Numbered from the stretch's first letter, positions 1 through 8,969 are shown. The stretch: DNA of 14,944 bases from Chloroflexota bacterium (GCA_014383605.1 JACNHM010000270.1:1-14944); one strand, 5' to 3'. Numbers and translations: made by a program. The notes: generated from the letters alone by a model not told the origin.

Positions 1-32
1 GAGGAACAGGAAGGGACAGCCAGCTCATAACA

Positions 33-66
33 GAGGGGCGTTTCCATGTTCGTGGAAACGCCCCTC
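33..66 (-). terminator. Perfect 14-bp hairpin, probable terminator of the surface-protein gene
   Basis: Positions 33-46 (GAGGGGCGTTTCCA) are the exact reverse complement of 53-66, with a 6-base loop. The hairpin lies 47 bases past the stop codon of the minus-strand gene that ends at 113, where an intrinsic terminator is expected. The base run after the stem on the minus strand (TGTTATGAGC) is only mildly T-rich, so termination strength is uncertain. A gene beyond the window edge could share it. A smaller hairpin, CCTGC/GCAGG, sits at 89-101. Confidence 0.6.
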
Positions 67-112
67 GCCTCTTACTCTCCCACACTCTCCTGCATAGCAG
101 GCAGCAACCTGG

Positions 113-3100
113 TCATCCGCCTATGGTGACCGCAGCCCGTCCATACCGCTCTGAGCTGCCGTCGAGCTTGATCACCTCCAGTGTGTAGGTGTAGGTGCCC
201 GCCTGCAAGCCAGCGTCCACATAGGCATAGGACGCACCCTGCCCTGCTCCGGCGTACTCGGCGAAGATGAACGCCTCATTGACCGCCACGAACTCGCCAC
301 CATCCGTTTGTCGCAGCACGTAGAAGCCTAGCATCTCCACCTCGCTGGCCGTCTGCCACTGCACCAGCGCGCCGTCCGGCTGTGCGACAGCCTGGAAACT
401 GGCCATCGCCACCGCCGTGGGGAAGACGATCTCCACCGTATCGCTGTCCGACCTCTGTGGCAGTCCTTCGGACCCCAGAGGGCCAGGGCCGTCGGCGTCG
501 GCGATGGCGTCGTGCACGATGGCCCAGTTCTCCGTGCTGCGATCCGGCAAATGCTGCGTGTCCGTTCGGGCCGTGAAGGTAACGACCACCGTGAAGCTGG
601 CCCCCGGCGCCAGATCCGTGCCCAAGCTGACCGTCAGATCGCTCCAGTCAATCTGTCCGTCGTTGTCGTGGTCATCGGAGTCGGGGCGGGCGAACTGGGC
701 GGCGTAGCCGTAGGTCAGGTAGACCGGGTCGTAGGTATCCCGCAGCGGCAGGACGGTGATCCAGCTCCCGCCGGTGTTGGTGATGCGGATGGTGAAACTG
801 ACCGCCTGGCCCGTGCTTGCAGGCTCCACCGTGTTCAGCCGTTTGCTGATCCTGTAGTCCGGCAGGATGTCGAAGCCGAAGTCGTTGGTCATGTCCTGCT
901 CACCCGGCGACAGCAACGTGACGATGTCGTGAGTGGTCAGATGACCGTCGGAGTCGGTGGCATCGGGGCCGAGGTTGCGCGGGCTGGCATACCAGTTGTG
1001 AAGCGTGCCGCCCGGCAGGAACTCGCTGGGGTCAATCTCGATGCGATAGGTGCCCGACCGCAGCGTATCGAAGCGGTAGAAGCCGCTGCCGTCGGTCACG
1101 CCCGTGGCGATCTTGACCGCGCTGCCATCGTAGAGATTGACCAGCACGTCGGGGATGCCTGGCTCGCCGCTGTTCTGCTGGCCGTTGCCGTTGACATCCC
1201 ACCACACCAGGTCACCCAGACTGCCCACCGGCTCGATCTCCACCCGTGCATCGTCGCTGTCGGAGACATCGGGGATGTCCGGCAGGTCGTTGCCAGCGCC
1301 GTCCGTGGGGTTGCCCGTGGCCGTGCCCCAGTTCGTCTCGTCGGCAAAGACTGCGAACGTGCCATCACAACTCTGGGAAGCGGCCGGCGCCAGCGGCCCG
1401 GCGATGGTGCAGATGTACCCGTGGATATCGTCATTGACCACGATGTTCGACAGGTGCGTGTCGCCGACGTTGGTGACCAGGTAGTGGAAGGTCACGCTCA
1501 CCGGCGGCGGCCCCGGCACTCGCTCCACCTCACCATCGAGGGCATCACCCGCCGTCTTCACCAGGTCAATGGCCGGGTTCACCACCTCCACCACGGCATC
1601 GTCGCTATCGGAGACATCGGCGATATCCGGCAGATCGTTGCCGCCGCTGTCCGTCGGATTGCCCGTAGCTGTGCCCCAGTTCGTCTCGTCACCAGCCACC
1701 CAGAAGGTGCGGTCGCAAGCCTGCGAAGCGGCTGGCGCCAGCGGCCCGGCGATGGTGCAGATGGCCCCATGCACGTCGTCGCTGACCACGATACTCGACA
1801 GGTAGGTGTCACCGACGTTGGTCACCGTGTAGTGGAAGGCCACGTTCCCCGCGCCTCGGATGTACTCGATGCCGCCGTCCGGCGCGTTGCCCGCCGTCTT
1901 CACCAGGTCAATGGCCGGGTTCACCACCTCCACCACGGCATCGTCTGTGTCGGAAACGTTGGGAATGTCCGGGATGTCGTTGCCCGTGCTGTCCGTGGGG
2001 TTGCCCGTAGCCGTGCCCCAGTTCGTCTCGTCCCCATCTACCCAGAAGGTGCGGTCGCAGGCCCGCGAAGCCGCGGGGGCCAGCGGCCCGGCGATGGTGC
2101 AGACGGCACCGTGCACGTCGTCGCTGACCACGATGTTCGACAGATACGTCTCGCCGACGTTCGCCACCGTGTAGTGGAAGACCACGTTCCCCGCGCCGCG
2201 GATGTACTCGATGCCGCCGTCCGGCGCGTTGCCCGCCGTTTTCACCAGGTCAATGGCTGGCCGGGCATAGCCGAAATCGGCGTTGTCGTAATCCACGATG
2301 ACATCCCACAGAAGCACCCGCATTGGTTCAGGGCCATAGGTGAACTGGCTGGTGAGGGCCAGCCCCTCCAGCGGGCCGCCAGGTGCGAAGTTGCTGTCGT
2401 CTATCTCCACCCAGTAGGCCAACCCATTGGCCGCCAGGCCCACGAAGTCATACCAGCCATGCCATCCCGCGGCGCTCGGATTCTCGCCGGTGGTCATGCT
2501 GTCCTGGAAGGTGTCATCGGTTCCCGGCTCGAAGCTTGCATCACCGTCGTCCAGGTACAGGTTCACCAACACGCCGTCAATCCCCGCCTCCCCCGCGTCC
2601 TGCTCGCCATCGCCATCGCTATCGCGCCAGACGGTATCGCCGATGGAGGACTTGCCCGGAGAGAAGATCAGTACACCAGCGCTGTCCGACTTCTGCGGCA
2701 GCGGCCCCTCGGAGCCCAGAGGCCCAGGGCCGTCGGGATCAGCCAGGGCATCGTGCACCATGGCCGTGTTGATCGTCCGGCCGTCCGGCTCCAACAGCGT
2801 CGTGTCTTCCTTGGCTGTGAAGAAAACGTTCACCGTGAAGCTGGCCCCCGGCGCCAGATCGCTGCCGAAGCTGACCGTCAGATCGCTCCAGTCAATCTGC
2901 CCGTCGTTGATGTGATCGTCGGAGTCGGGGTCGGCGAACTGGCCGCCGAAGCCGTAGGTCAGGTAGGTGGGATCGTAGGTGTCCCGCAACGGCAGGGCGG
3001 TGATCCAACTGTCGCCGGTGTTGGTGATGCGGATGGTGAAGCTCACCGGCTCGCCCGGCACCAGCGGCTCGAAGCTGTTCAGTCGCTTGCTGATCTCATA

Positions 3101-5458
3101 ATCCGACACGACGTCGAACCCGAAGTCGTTGCTGGTGTCCACTTCGGCCGCCACCACCGTTGTCGTGACGTCGTGGGTGATGGGGTCGCCATCGGAGTCC
3201 GTCGTGTCGGGGCCGACGTTCTGCGGGCTGGCGGTCCAGTTGTGCAGCGTCCCGCCGGGCAGGAACTCGCTGGGGTCAATCTCGATGCGGTAGGTGTCCG
3301 GCCACAACTCCTCGAAACGATAGAGGCCGCTCCCGTCGGTGATGTCCGTAGCCACCTTGACGGCGCTGCCGTTGTAGAGATTGACCAGCACGTTGGCCAG
3401 GCCCGGCTCGCCGCCATCCTGCTGGCCGTTGCCGTTGACGTCCCACCACACCAGGTCGCCCAGAACGCCCCCCGGCTCGATCAGCACGTCGTCGGAGGCC
3501 ATCAGCGGCCCCACCGGCTGGCCGTACTCATCCACACCAGTGACCGTAGCCGTGTTGATGCAGGCCTGGCTGGGGGTATGGGCCAGGAAGTCCACGGTCA
3601 GCGTGAGCTCCTCTCCAGAGGGCAGCGGCAGGAACGGCGCCAGGCTGGCGTCCCACACCACGGGCGGCGCCCACGGCGGCCCGCCAGCCGGCGAATCGGG
3701 CATCACGTCCGCCGCGGTCATGCGCATGCAAGCGCTGTCGTAGCTGTCGCTGATGCGCAGTTGCGTGATGGCATTGGGGCCGGTGTTGGCGACGCGGATG
3801 GCGAAGGTGACCGTCTCGTTGACCGTGGCCACGCCATCCGGTGGAACCTGTAGCGTCTTCACGACCTCGATCTGCGGCGGATCGGGCACGAAGGGCAGGA
3901 TCGTGGTGCCCAAGTCCAGGTACGGGTTGCCGGCCCCCGCCGTGGCCGGATCCTCACCCCAGGCCGCCGTGATCAGGGTGTCATCCACGGTGTACAACCG
4001 CATGCCCGTCTGATCGTTGTCGGTGTTGTCGAAGACCTTCTGAGACTGGTAGGCAGCCAGAGTGTAGGACACATCGTAGTGGCTGCCGTGGGGATCGGTC
4101 AGCGGCCCCGTCGTCGGGTCGCCGTCGTAGTCCACGTAGAGGGTCGTGGGGTTTACCGCCATCACCCAGGCCGGGCTGCCGTTGGCCGAGCGATCGGCGG
4201 TGCCCGGCCCCCAGCCCACGACGGCCACCGGCGTCAGATTGCCCCCCGGCACCAGGCTGAAGCCCCAGTCGTAGGTGTTGTTGTACTCAGGCGTGGGCAC
4301 GATGCCCGCGCCCACGGTGGCGATGGCGAAGAAATCACCGCCGCCGCCGGTGTAGAAGTGGGCGCCGGAGTCGGGCGGCATCTCGTACTGGTAAACGCCG
4401 CCCGCCGACACGGCGAAGCTGCCACCGCCCGCCTGCGTCTGGTACTGGACGGTGATAAGCGACCCGTTCGGGTTGTAGAGGAAAACGTAGGTTTCCTGGG
4501 GATTGCCGGTGTAAGCGTCCACCGCGGTGCTGCCCACGGGATTGTAGTAGCTGTCATCCCACTGAGTTGTGGGATAGAGCATGTACCAGCGCGACTCGTA
4601 GTGCGTGCTGATGTCGCCGGTGATCAGGTGCACCTGTACCGGCCGCGAGGCCGTCACCGTGGCCCCGCTGCGGATGCCGCCGTTCACCTGAGCACTCTGC
4701 CCCTGGTTCAGCGTCTGTGTGACGTCCACAGTGCCGTTGCCGTCGCGGTCTATCTGCACCACGGTACCGTTCTGGGCGGCCATGACCAGCAGCCCCACGT
4801 ACTCAAACATCTCGTGAGCGTTGACATCCACGCCCACGGGCGCTTCGAAGTGGGTGCCGTACTTGCCGGTGTCCTGGACTTCCATGGCTCCGGCCAGCAC
4901 CGGCCCTGGTGTGATGGCCCACCCAGCACGAGTCACGGCGATGCCCTTGTTGACGCCGAACTTATCCCCGCCGTCGTAGCGGATCTCCGTGGCGTTGCGC
5001 GGCAGGGCGACGTCGTTCTCCAGGGCGACGATGTCGTCGGCGTGGATCACGTCGCTGGCGAAACCGGGCGGGATGCCGTTCGCCGCGTTGTTGTCACCCC
5101 ACACCTGCGTCGTGCCCTGCGTGGGATGCTCGATGTCCAGCTCGTAGCCGTCCTCCCAGTGATCGTAGTAGATCAATGTGTTGTCGGCGGTAGCAGCGAT
5201 GGAGACCACGCTGCGCAGGACGGAGCCCGTGCCGCTGTACAGGGCCAGCAGCGTGTCGCGAATCTGCGCCTCGGGGCCAGGCACGAAGTAGGTCTGGAGC
5301 AGCACTGCCGGCTCAGCCGGCTTGGCATAGGCGACGGGCACCCACATGCCAGCCATCAAGGCCAGCACCAGGCCCAACGTCAGCGTGACCACGAGACAGC
5401 GTCCTGCACAGGCGGAACCACGCCGAAAGGGAAATGGACCTCTCGCTTTGGTCTTCAT
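113..5458 (-). CDS. Secreted DUF11 / SdrD B-like repeat surface protein
   Basis: This is a 1781-residue exported protein of unknown ligand, probably a cell-surface or matrix component. A long signal peptide (hydrophobic about 20-44, likely cleavage after AYA at 45) is followed by an N-terminal domain (about 50-525) that I do not recognise. Next come a DUF11-like domain (about 529-660), an SdrD B-like domain (664-785), a DUF11 domain (786-935), a second SdrD B-like domain (937-1066), and three near-identical 114-residue DUF11-type repeats (1068-1409). A second copy of the SdrD+DUF11 pair follows (1412-1680). The C-terminus (about 1685-1781) is an Ig/FnIII-like domain with the motif VQWQTASEVEMLGFYVLR. 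There is no LPXTG motif, no PEP-CTERM tail and no C-terminal membrane helix, so the anchoring mode is unclear. The Asp/Asn-rich DxNGNGxxDxGE loops in the SdrD B-like units suggest calcium binding. The start is set by AAGGAGGTT at 5466-5474, 7 bases upstream of ATG. The gene has its own promoter, so a link to the upstream sugar operon is not established. Confidence 0.9.
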   Translation of the reverse strand: MKTKARGPFPFRRGSACAGRCLVVTLTLGLVLALMAGMWVPVAYAKPAEPAVLLQTYFVPGPEAQIRDTLLALYSGTGSVLRSVVSIAATADNTLIYYDHWEDGYELDIEHPTQGTTQVWGDNNAANGIPPGFASDVIHADDIVALENDVALPRNATEIRYDGGDKFGVNKGIAVTRAGWAITPGPVLAGAMEVQDTGKYGTHFEAPVGVDVNAHEMFEYVGLLVMAAQNGTVVQIDRDGNGTVDVTQTLNQGQSAQVNGGIRSGATVTASRPVQVHLITGDISTHYESRWYMLYPTTQWDDSYYNPVGSTAVDAYTGNPQETYVFLYNPNGSLITVQYQTQAGGGSFAVSAGGVYQYEMPPDSGAHFYTGGGGDFFAIATVGAGIVPTPEYNNTYDWGFSLVPGGNLTPVAVVGWGPGTADRSANGSPAWVMAVNPTTLYVDYDGDPTTGPLTDPHGSHYDVSYTLAAYQSQKVFDNTDNDQTGMRLYTVDDTLITAAWGEDPATAGAGNPYLDLGTTILPFVPDPPQIEVVKTLQVPPDGVATVNETVTFAIRVANTGPNAITQLRISDSYDSACMRMTAADVMPDSPAGGPPWAPPVVWDASLAPFLPLPSGEELTLTVDFLAHTPSQACINTATVTGVDEYGQPVGPLMASDDVLIEPGGVLGDLVWWDVNGNGQQDGGEPGLANVLVNLYNGSAVKVATDITDGSGLYRFEELWPDTYRIEIDPSEFLPGGTLHNWTASPQNVGPDTTDSDGDPITHDVTTTVVAAEVDTSNDFGFDVVSDYEISKRLNSFEPLVPGEPVSFTIRITNTGDSWITALPLRDTYDPTYLTYGFGGQFADPDSDDHINDGQIDWSDLTVSFGSDLAPGASFTVNVFFTAKEDTTLLEPDGRTINTAMVHDALADPDGPGPLGSEGPLPQKSDSAGVLIFSPGKSSIGDTVWRDSDGDGEQDAGEAGIDGVLVNLYLDDGDASFEPGTDDTFQDSMTTGENPSAAGWHGWYDFVGLAANGLAYWVEIDDSNFAPGGPLEGLALTSQFTYGPEPMRVLLWDVIVDYDNADFGYARPAIDLVKTAGNAPDGGIEYIRGAGNVVFHYTVANVGETYLSNIVVSDDVHGAVCTIAGPLAPAASRACDRTFWVDGDETNWGTATGNPTDSTGNDIPDIPNVSDTDDAVVEVVNPAIDLVKTAGNAPDGGIEYIRGAGNVAFHYTVTNVGDTYLSSIVVSDDVHGAICTIAGPLAPAASQACDRTFWVAGDETNWGTATGNPTDSGGNDLPDIADVSDSDDAVVEVVNPAIDLVKTAGDALDGEVERVPGPPPVSVTFHYLVTNVGDTHLSNIVVNDDIHGYICTIAGPLAPAASQSCDGTFAVFADETNWGTATGNPTDGAGNDLPDIPDVSDSDDARVEIEPVGSLGDLVWWDVNGNGQQNSGEPGIPDVLVNLYDGSAVKIATGVTDGSGFYRFDTLRSGTYRIEIDPSEFLPGGTLHNWYASPRNLGPDATDSDGHLTTHDIVTLLSPGEQDMTNDFGFDILPDYRISKRLNTVEPASTGQAVSFTIRITNTGGSWITVLPLRDTYDPVYLTYGYAAQFARPDSDDHDNDGQIDWSDLTVSLGTDLAPGASFTVVVTFTARTDTQHLPDRSTENWAIVHDAIADADGPGPLGSEGLPQRSDSDTVEIVFPTAVAMASFQAVAQPDGALVQWQTASEVEMLGFYVLRQTDGGEFVAVNEAFIFAEYAGAGQGASYAYVDAGLQAGTYTYTLEVIKLDGSSERYGRAAVTIGG
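422..1225 (-). repeat. SdrD B + DUF11 module, C-terminal copy
   Basis: An approximately 804-bp coding module (residues about 1412-1679) repeats the module at 2663-3469. Both begin with LGDLVWWDVNGNGQQ, share EIDPSEFLPGGTLHNW, ISKRLN and DGQIDWSDLTVS, and end in a GPGPLGSEG...SDS segment. This copy is the more diverged at its start and in the linker between the two domains. The long shared stretches indicate internal duplication and not convergence. Confidence 0.85.
1232..2257 (-). repeat. Three tandem 342-bp DUF11-type repeats
   Basis: Three in-frame units of exactly 342 bp (114 codons) start on the minus strand at 2257, 1915 and 1573. Each opens with AIDLVKTAG and contains CTIAGPLAPAAS, DETNWGTATGNPTD and a VSDxDDA ending. 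Units one and two are nearly identical at DNA level. Unit three is more diverged in its first 30 codons (a VERVPGPPPVSVTFHY stretch replaces the IEYIRGAGNV stretch) and has two extra residues there, compensated later. Such arrays are prone to copy-number change by recombination or slippage. Confidence 0.9.
2663..3469 (-). repeat. SdrD B + DUF11 module, N-terminal copy
   Basis: This is the partner of the module at 422-1225: about 807 bp covering residues 664-932, with the same two domains in the same order and the same conserved blocks. The two copies are separated by an unrelated SdrD B-like unit and the three 342-bp repeats. The protein therefore appears to have grown by at least two separate duplication events at different scales. 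Confidence 0.85.
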
Positions 5459-5558
5459 TGTCTTGAACCTCCTTTTTTGCTAGAATCGGGATGTGCGAAG
5501 GACCGCAGGATGAACTGAGAGAGTAGTGAGAGGGTACTAAGGCCAGCTTGCCTTCATA

Positions 5559-5588
5559 ATTATACCATTAAACATTGGCAGAAGCCAA
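5559..5588 (-). promoter_or_regulatory. Extended -10 promoter of the surface-protein gene
   Basis: On the minus strand a perfect TATAAT (5559-5564) is preceded by TGG, giving the extended -10 form TGnTATAAT. A weak -35 (TTGGCT, 5583-5588) lies 18 bases upstream. Predicted transcription starts near 5552, giving a leader of about 94 bases before the ATG at 5458. The surrounding 5550-5580 stretch is AT-rich in an otherwise GC-rich window. This makes the downstream gene its own transcription unit. Confidence 0.65.
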
Positions 5589-5712
5589 ATCTCACAATGA
5601 GTGGGACAGCAACGACGATTCCAGCTTCCAGAAGTTCAGAATCTTCCCAGATTCCCCCGCGGGTGAGTGGTTGGCTGCCGGCCATCCCTTCATCCAGCAC
5701 CGGGCGAGCGAG

Positions 5713-8700
5713 CTACGGCCTCAGCAGCGGCAGTTGGGCGAAGTCGTCGGGCGATAGCGCGTCGAACTCGGCGCCGTCCACCATCTGCGGCGTGAAGCTG
5801 CTCAGCGCTTCCTCCTGGCTGACGTCAAAGTCGGCGGGATAGGCCACGTCAATGATGCGCGGATGAACGTTGCTCCCCGGCGGCGCGCCGCCGAACCGCC
5901 ACTGCGCCGCCGCTTCGTTGACGTCGCGGATGCGCCAGACACCGCTGCTGGGGTAGCCCTCCTGGCTCATGACCACGGCCAGGTAGCCCCACGCGGCCGG
6001 ATCGAGTGCATCCACGCTCAGACCCAGGCTCTCGGCGAAGACCTTCTTGGCCACGCGCACCGTGATCTTGCTCTGCCCCGGATCGCTGATGATGTTCAGC
6101 GTGCTGATGTCGCCGATCGGCGCTGGCTCAGGGGAGTCGGCCATGGGCGAGCCGTAGAGGCCCGGTGTCCACCCCTCGGCCCAGAGGGCGAATTCCCAGC
6201 CGCTGTCGGCCGGCAGGGCGGCGTTGCGTCCCGGCAACAGCTTGCGCTCGCCGCCCTCGGCGGCGTCCACGTAGACGTCCAGCGTGTGGATGCCCATGCC
6301 GTTGGGCGCGCCCCAGTCGTTGTTGAGCTTGCCGCCGAAGGTGAAGCGGAAGATCAGGTTGTTGTCGTCCTCGGCCACGGCGAATTCGGTCAGGTCGTAG
6401 GCGCGGGAGCCGAAGACGCCATCCAGCGGATAGGCGTAGCCGCCGGGGCCGTGATCGTCCTTTTCGGGGTCGGCGACGGTGAGGATGGGCGTGGTCAACC
6501 CCAGGTCGGGCACCACCAACTGGCCGGGGCCACCGCCCGGCACGACCTGAATGTCCCTCTGCTCGCCTTCGCTGACCACGACGCGCAGTTTGAAGACGTC
6601 GCCGGCGTCGGGCTTGCCGAACGCTTCGTAGGGCACGGCCAACTCCAGCGTGCTGCCCGCCAGGCCCAGCGGCAGCTCGGCGTCGGTGGGAACGTAAACG
6701 CCGCTCTCGTCCACGGCGAAGAGGACAATGGCCACATCCTCGCCGGCGATGGTCACCTCGGCCAGGGCGTGGGCGCCGAAGCCCAGCAGGGTCTCGCCAG
6801 CGCCGATGCGGCTGAAGGGCTGCTCCGGCCCGCCGCCGGGCCGCGTCAGGTAGAAGCCGATGCGGGTCTCGTCGCCCACGTCGGCCCAGGGCCTCCGTCC
6901 ATCCAGCCGCAGGTAGAGGTGCGCCTTGTCGAAGCCGTACCAGAGCTGGCTGACGAGTTGCTCCGGCCCGGCCTGCACGCCGCCCTCCTCGGTGTAGGTG
7001 CCACCGCCCTGCCATTCGTCCTCGCCCGCCAGGCCGTCCATGGCCGGCGTGATGATCGCCGAAGCCCCGGCGGCCGGGGCCACAGCCGTCTGCGGGATGA
7101 CCGGCACCTTGAGGAAGGTGGGCACCTCTTCGCCCATCAGCTCGTAGACCCGCTGCAGAGTCAGGCGGAATTGCAGATCGAAGCTGCCGTCGTCGCCGCT
7201 GTTCTGATCGGCGCCGTACCACCAGAACCAGTCGCTGCCCTCGGCGGTGTAGATGGCGTCCATCACCGCCGCCAGGGTTGCCTCGTCCAGGTTCTTCTTG
7301 CGCTTCTCCACGAACTCCCGTACCCGGCCCAGATAGTCCCAGGCGCGGTTCTCCTCGTCCTCGCCGATCCAGGTCAGGTAGTCGGGGCTGACCCAACTGC
7401 CGGCCCACAGCGGGTCAATGGCCGGCTGCTCAGGAAAGCGGGAGATGAAATCGCTGGGCGTGATGGTGCGAATCGTCCCCTGGGCCTGCTCCTCCTCCAG
7501 CAAGCGGTACAGGTTGTGCAGGAATTCCTTGCCGTCGTTGGGGTAATGCTCCCAGGCGTTTTCGCCATCGAGGATGACGCCGACCAGGTGCGGGCCGCTG
7601 GCGCCGCCCTCTGCCAGCCTGGCGCGGATGTCCAGGATGCGCTGCACGAAATCCTGGGCCGCGGCCAATCCCTCGCTGCCGCTGTAGGTGAAGCCCACCC
7701 TGTCGCTGATGACCTTGTCCCGGAAAATGACGTACAACTCAGGGTCCTGCGGCCGGTCTTGCACGACGTAGGGACGGTAAAGCAAGTCCGGCTCCTGCAC
7801 GACCTCGCGGGCATCGCGGCCGAAGCTCTTCTGGCCCAGGCTGCGGGCCAACACCTCTTCGTCGCTGGCCATCCACTGGATGCCACCGCGGCTGACCATG
7901 CCCACGATTTCCTCGGCCACAGCGCCCTCGGCCGGCCACATGCCCGCGGGCGGCTGTCCGAAGAGTTCCGTGTAGAAGTCCACCCCCGCCTGGAACTGCG
8001 CCACGGCATCGCGAGGGTAGCTGAAGCGAGGCGGCAGCTCGATGTCGGACACGGCCACGCGGGCCAGCGTGCTGTCCACCAGCAGCGGCAGGATGGGATG
8101 GAAGAAGGGCGTCATGGTCACCTCGATGCGGCCCTCGTCCTGCAATCTTCGATGCAGGGGAATGACCTCGGCGATCAGGCGGTCGTGCTCGGCCAGCACG
8201 GTGGCCTTGTCTGCTTCGGCGAAATCCCGCCCCTGGGCCACCAGACCAGCCAGCGGTGCGGCGGCCAGGAAGTCGGGATCGGTCCAGCCCAGGTTGAACA
8301 GCACCTGCAAGTCAAGCCAGGTTTGCGCATCCCAGGCGTCGCTGTTCTGCTGGTCGTCGGCGATCTCCTGGTAGCGGGGGAAGCGGGCGATGATCTTGGG
8401 GTTGATGTCGAAGAAGCGGTCACGGATGAACGCCTTCTGCTCGCCGCTGAGCTGGGTGGCCGGGACTTCCGTGTGCACCCGGTAGAGGTCCGCAGCGCCG
8501 CTTTCCAGATCAAGCAACTGGCGCAGCAGCGAGGGCGTGAGATTGAAGGTGGCCTGGATGTCGGGGTACTGCTCCAGGATGGCGGCCATGTCCACGTAGT
8601 CCTTGGCCGCGTGCAGCCGCACCCAGGGCTTCTGGTAGACGCCCGTCTCCGGGTCCTTGAAGTACAGCGGCTGGTGCTGGTGCCAGATGATGCTCAGGTA

Positions 8701-8886
8701 GAGCGGTTCGCCGGCTTCCGGCGCCGGCTCCAGCGTGGGCGTCGGAGGCGGCGGAGCCGGCGTGTCCGCCGGCGCGCTGGTCGGCGTCGGTGGCACAGGC
8801 GTCGGCGTCGGTGCCGGCTGCCCGCAGGCGGCCAGCAGAAAAGCCAATGCCAGGAGTGTGCCCAGAAAGCTCGTGCGCAGTCTCAT
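5713..8886 (-). CDS. GH57 amylopullulanase-like lipoprotein (alpha-glucan hydrolase)
   Basis: A 1057-residue, probably surface-anchored glycoside hydrolase family 57 enzyme that would cleave alpha-1,4 and possibly alpha-1,6 links in starch-like glucans. The signal peptide ends in the lipobox LAAC (Cys21), then a Pro/Thr tether (22-60). GH57 motifs appear in order: WHQHQP (68-73), MTPFFHPILPLL (258-269), GMWPAEG (315-321, nucleophile Glu320) and ILDGENAWEHY (438-448, acid/base Asp440). SDWFWWYG (551-558) closes the catalytic part. The C-terminal 430 residues hold beta-rich modules; the segment from about 800 to 1010 (ADPEKDDHGPGGYAYP) resembles the glucodextranase C-terminal/DOMON-like module of Thermococcus amylopullulanases. 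The frame opens upstream at 8940, but ATG at 8886 is preferred: it begins the signal peptide and has AAGAGGA at 8892-8898. It follows the permease gene by 83 bases, so it is likely the last gene of the transport operon. Exact substrate is inferred from family only. Confidence 0.9.
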   Translation of the reverse strand: MRLRTSFLGTLLALAFLLAACGQPAPTPTPVPPTPTSAPADTPAPPPPTPTLEPAPEAGEPLYLSIIWHQHQPLYFKDPETGVYQKPWVRLHAAKDYVDMAAILEQYPDIQATFNLTPSLLRQLLDLESGAADLYRVHTEVPATQLSGEQKAFIRDRFFDINPKIIARFPRYQEIADDQQNSDAWDAQTWLDLQVLFNLGWTDPDFLAAAPLAGLVAQGRDFAEADKATVLAEHDRLIAEVIPLHRRLQDEGRIEVTMTPFFHPILPLLVDSTLARVAVSDIELPPRFSYPRDAVAQFQAGVDFYTELFGQPPAGMWPAEGAVAEEIVGMVSRGGIQWMASDEEVLARSLGQKSFGRDAREVVQEPDLLYRPYVVQDRPQDPELYVIFRDKVISDRVGFTYSGSEGLAAAQDFVQRILDIRARLAEGGASGPHLVGVILDGENAWEHYPNDGKEFLHNLYRLLEEEQAQGTIRTITPSDFISRFPEQPAIDPLWAGSWVSPDYLTWIGEDEENRAWDYLGRVREFVEKRKKNLDEATLAAVMDAIYTAEGSDWFWWYGADQNSGDDGSFDLQFRLTLQRVYELMGEEVPTFLKVPVIPQTAVAPAAGASAIITPAMDGLAGEDEWQGGGTYTEEGGVQAGPEQLVSQLWYGFDKAHLYLRLDGRRPWADVGDETRIGFYLTRPGGGPEQPFSRIGAGETLLGFGAHALAEVTIAGEDVAIVLFAVDESGVYVPTDAELPLGLAGSTLELAVPYEAFGKPDAGDVFKLRVVVSEGEQRDIQVVPGGGPGQLVVPDLGLTTPILTVADPEKDDHGPGGYAYPLDGVFGSRAYDLTEFAVAEDDNNLIFRFTFGGKLNNDWGAPNGMGIHTLDVYVDAAEGGERKLLPGRNAALPADSGWEFALWAEGWTPGLYGSPMADSPEPAPIGDISTLNIISDPGQSKITVRVAKKVFAESLGLSVDALDPAAWGYLAVVMSQEGYPSSGVWRIRDVNEAAAQWRFGGAPPGSNVHPRIIDVAYPADFDVSQEEALSSFTPQMVDGAEFDALSPDDFAQLPLLRP

Positions 8887-8907
8887 GATGATCCTCTTGT
8901 GTAGAAA

Positions 8908-8937
8908 CAGCGCCCCGGCCAGGTTCGCGGGGCGCTG
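8908..8937 (-). terminator. Intercistronic hairpin between permease and GH57 genes
   Basis: CAGCGCCCCG (8908-8917) pairs perfectly with 8928-8937 around a 10-base loop. On the minus strand the stem is preceded by GAAAATGTG and followed by TTTCTAC, a short T run. It sits 32 bases after the permease stop and ends 10 bases before the GH57 ribosome-binding site. It may act as a leaky terminator, as a block to 3' exonucleases that protects the permease mRNA, or both. No promoter is evident between it and the GH57 start, so the enzyme gene probably depends on read-through. Confidence 0.6.
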
Positions 8938-8969
8938 CACATTTTCTCGACGTTCTGAAGCAAGTGACG

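Noticed and set aside
1232..2257. Regular 342-bp repeats as a CRISPR-like or satellite array
   Set aside because: The units are in frame, encode conserved DUF11-type domains, and have no short-repeat and unique-spacer pattern.
512..3853. 1113-codon open frame on the plus strand
   Set aside because: It runs antisense to the repeat-rich surface-protein gene. Its product is a low-complexity Arg/Val/His-rich sequence repeating with the DUF11 units, and it has no ribosome site. It is a by-product of GC-rich codon use.
5639..5654. GAATCT/AGATTC hairpin after the GH57 gene as a terminator
   Set aside because: The stem has only 6 bp, and no T run follows on the minus strand. It is too weak to call.
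5863..8904. 1013-codon open frame on the plus strand
   Set aside because: Antisense to the GH57 gene over nearly its full length, with no recognisable domain and biased Arg/Gly/Val composition. The minus-strand frame has signal peptide and catalytic motifs.
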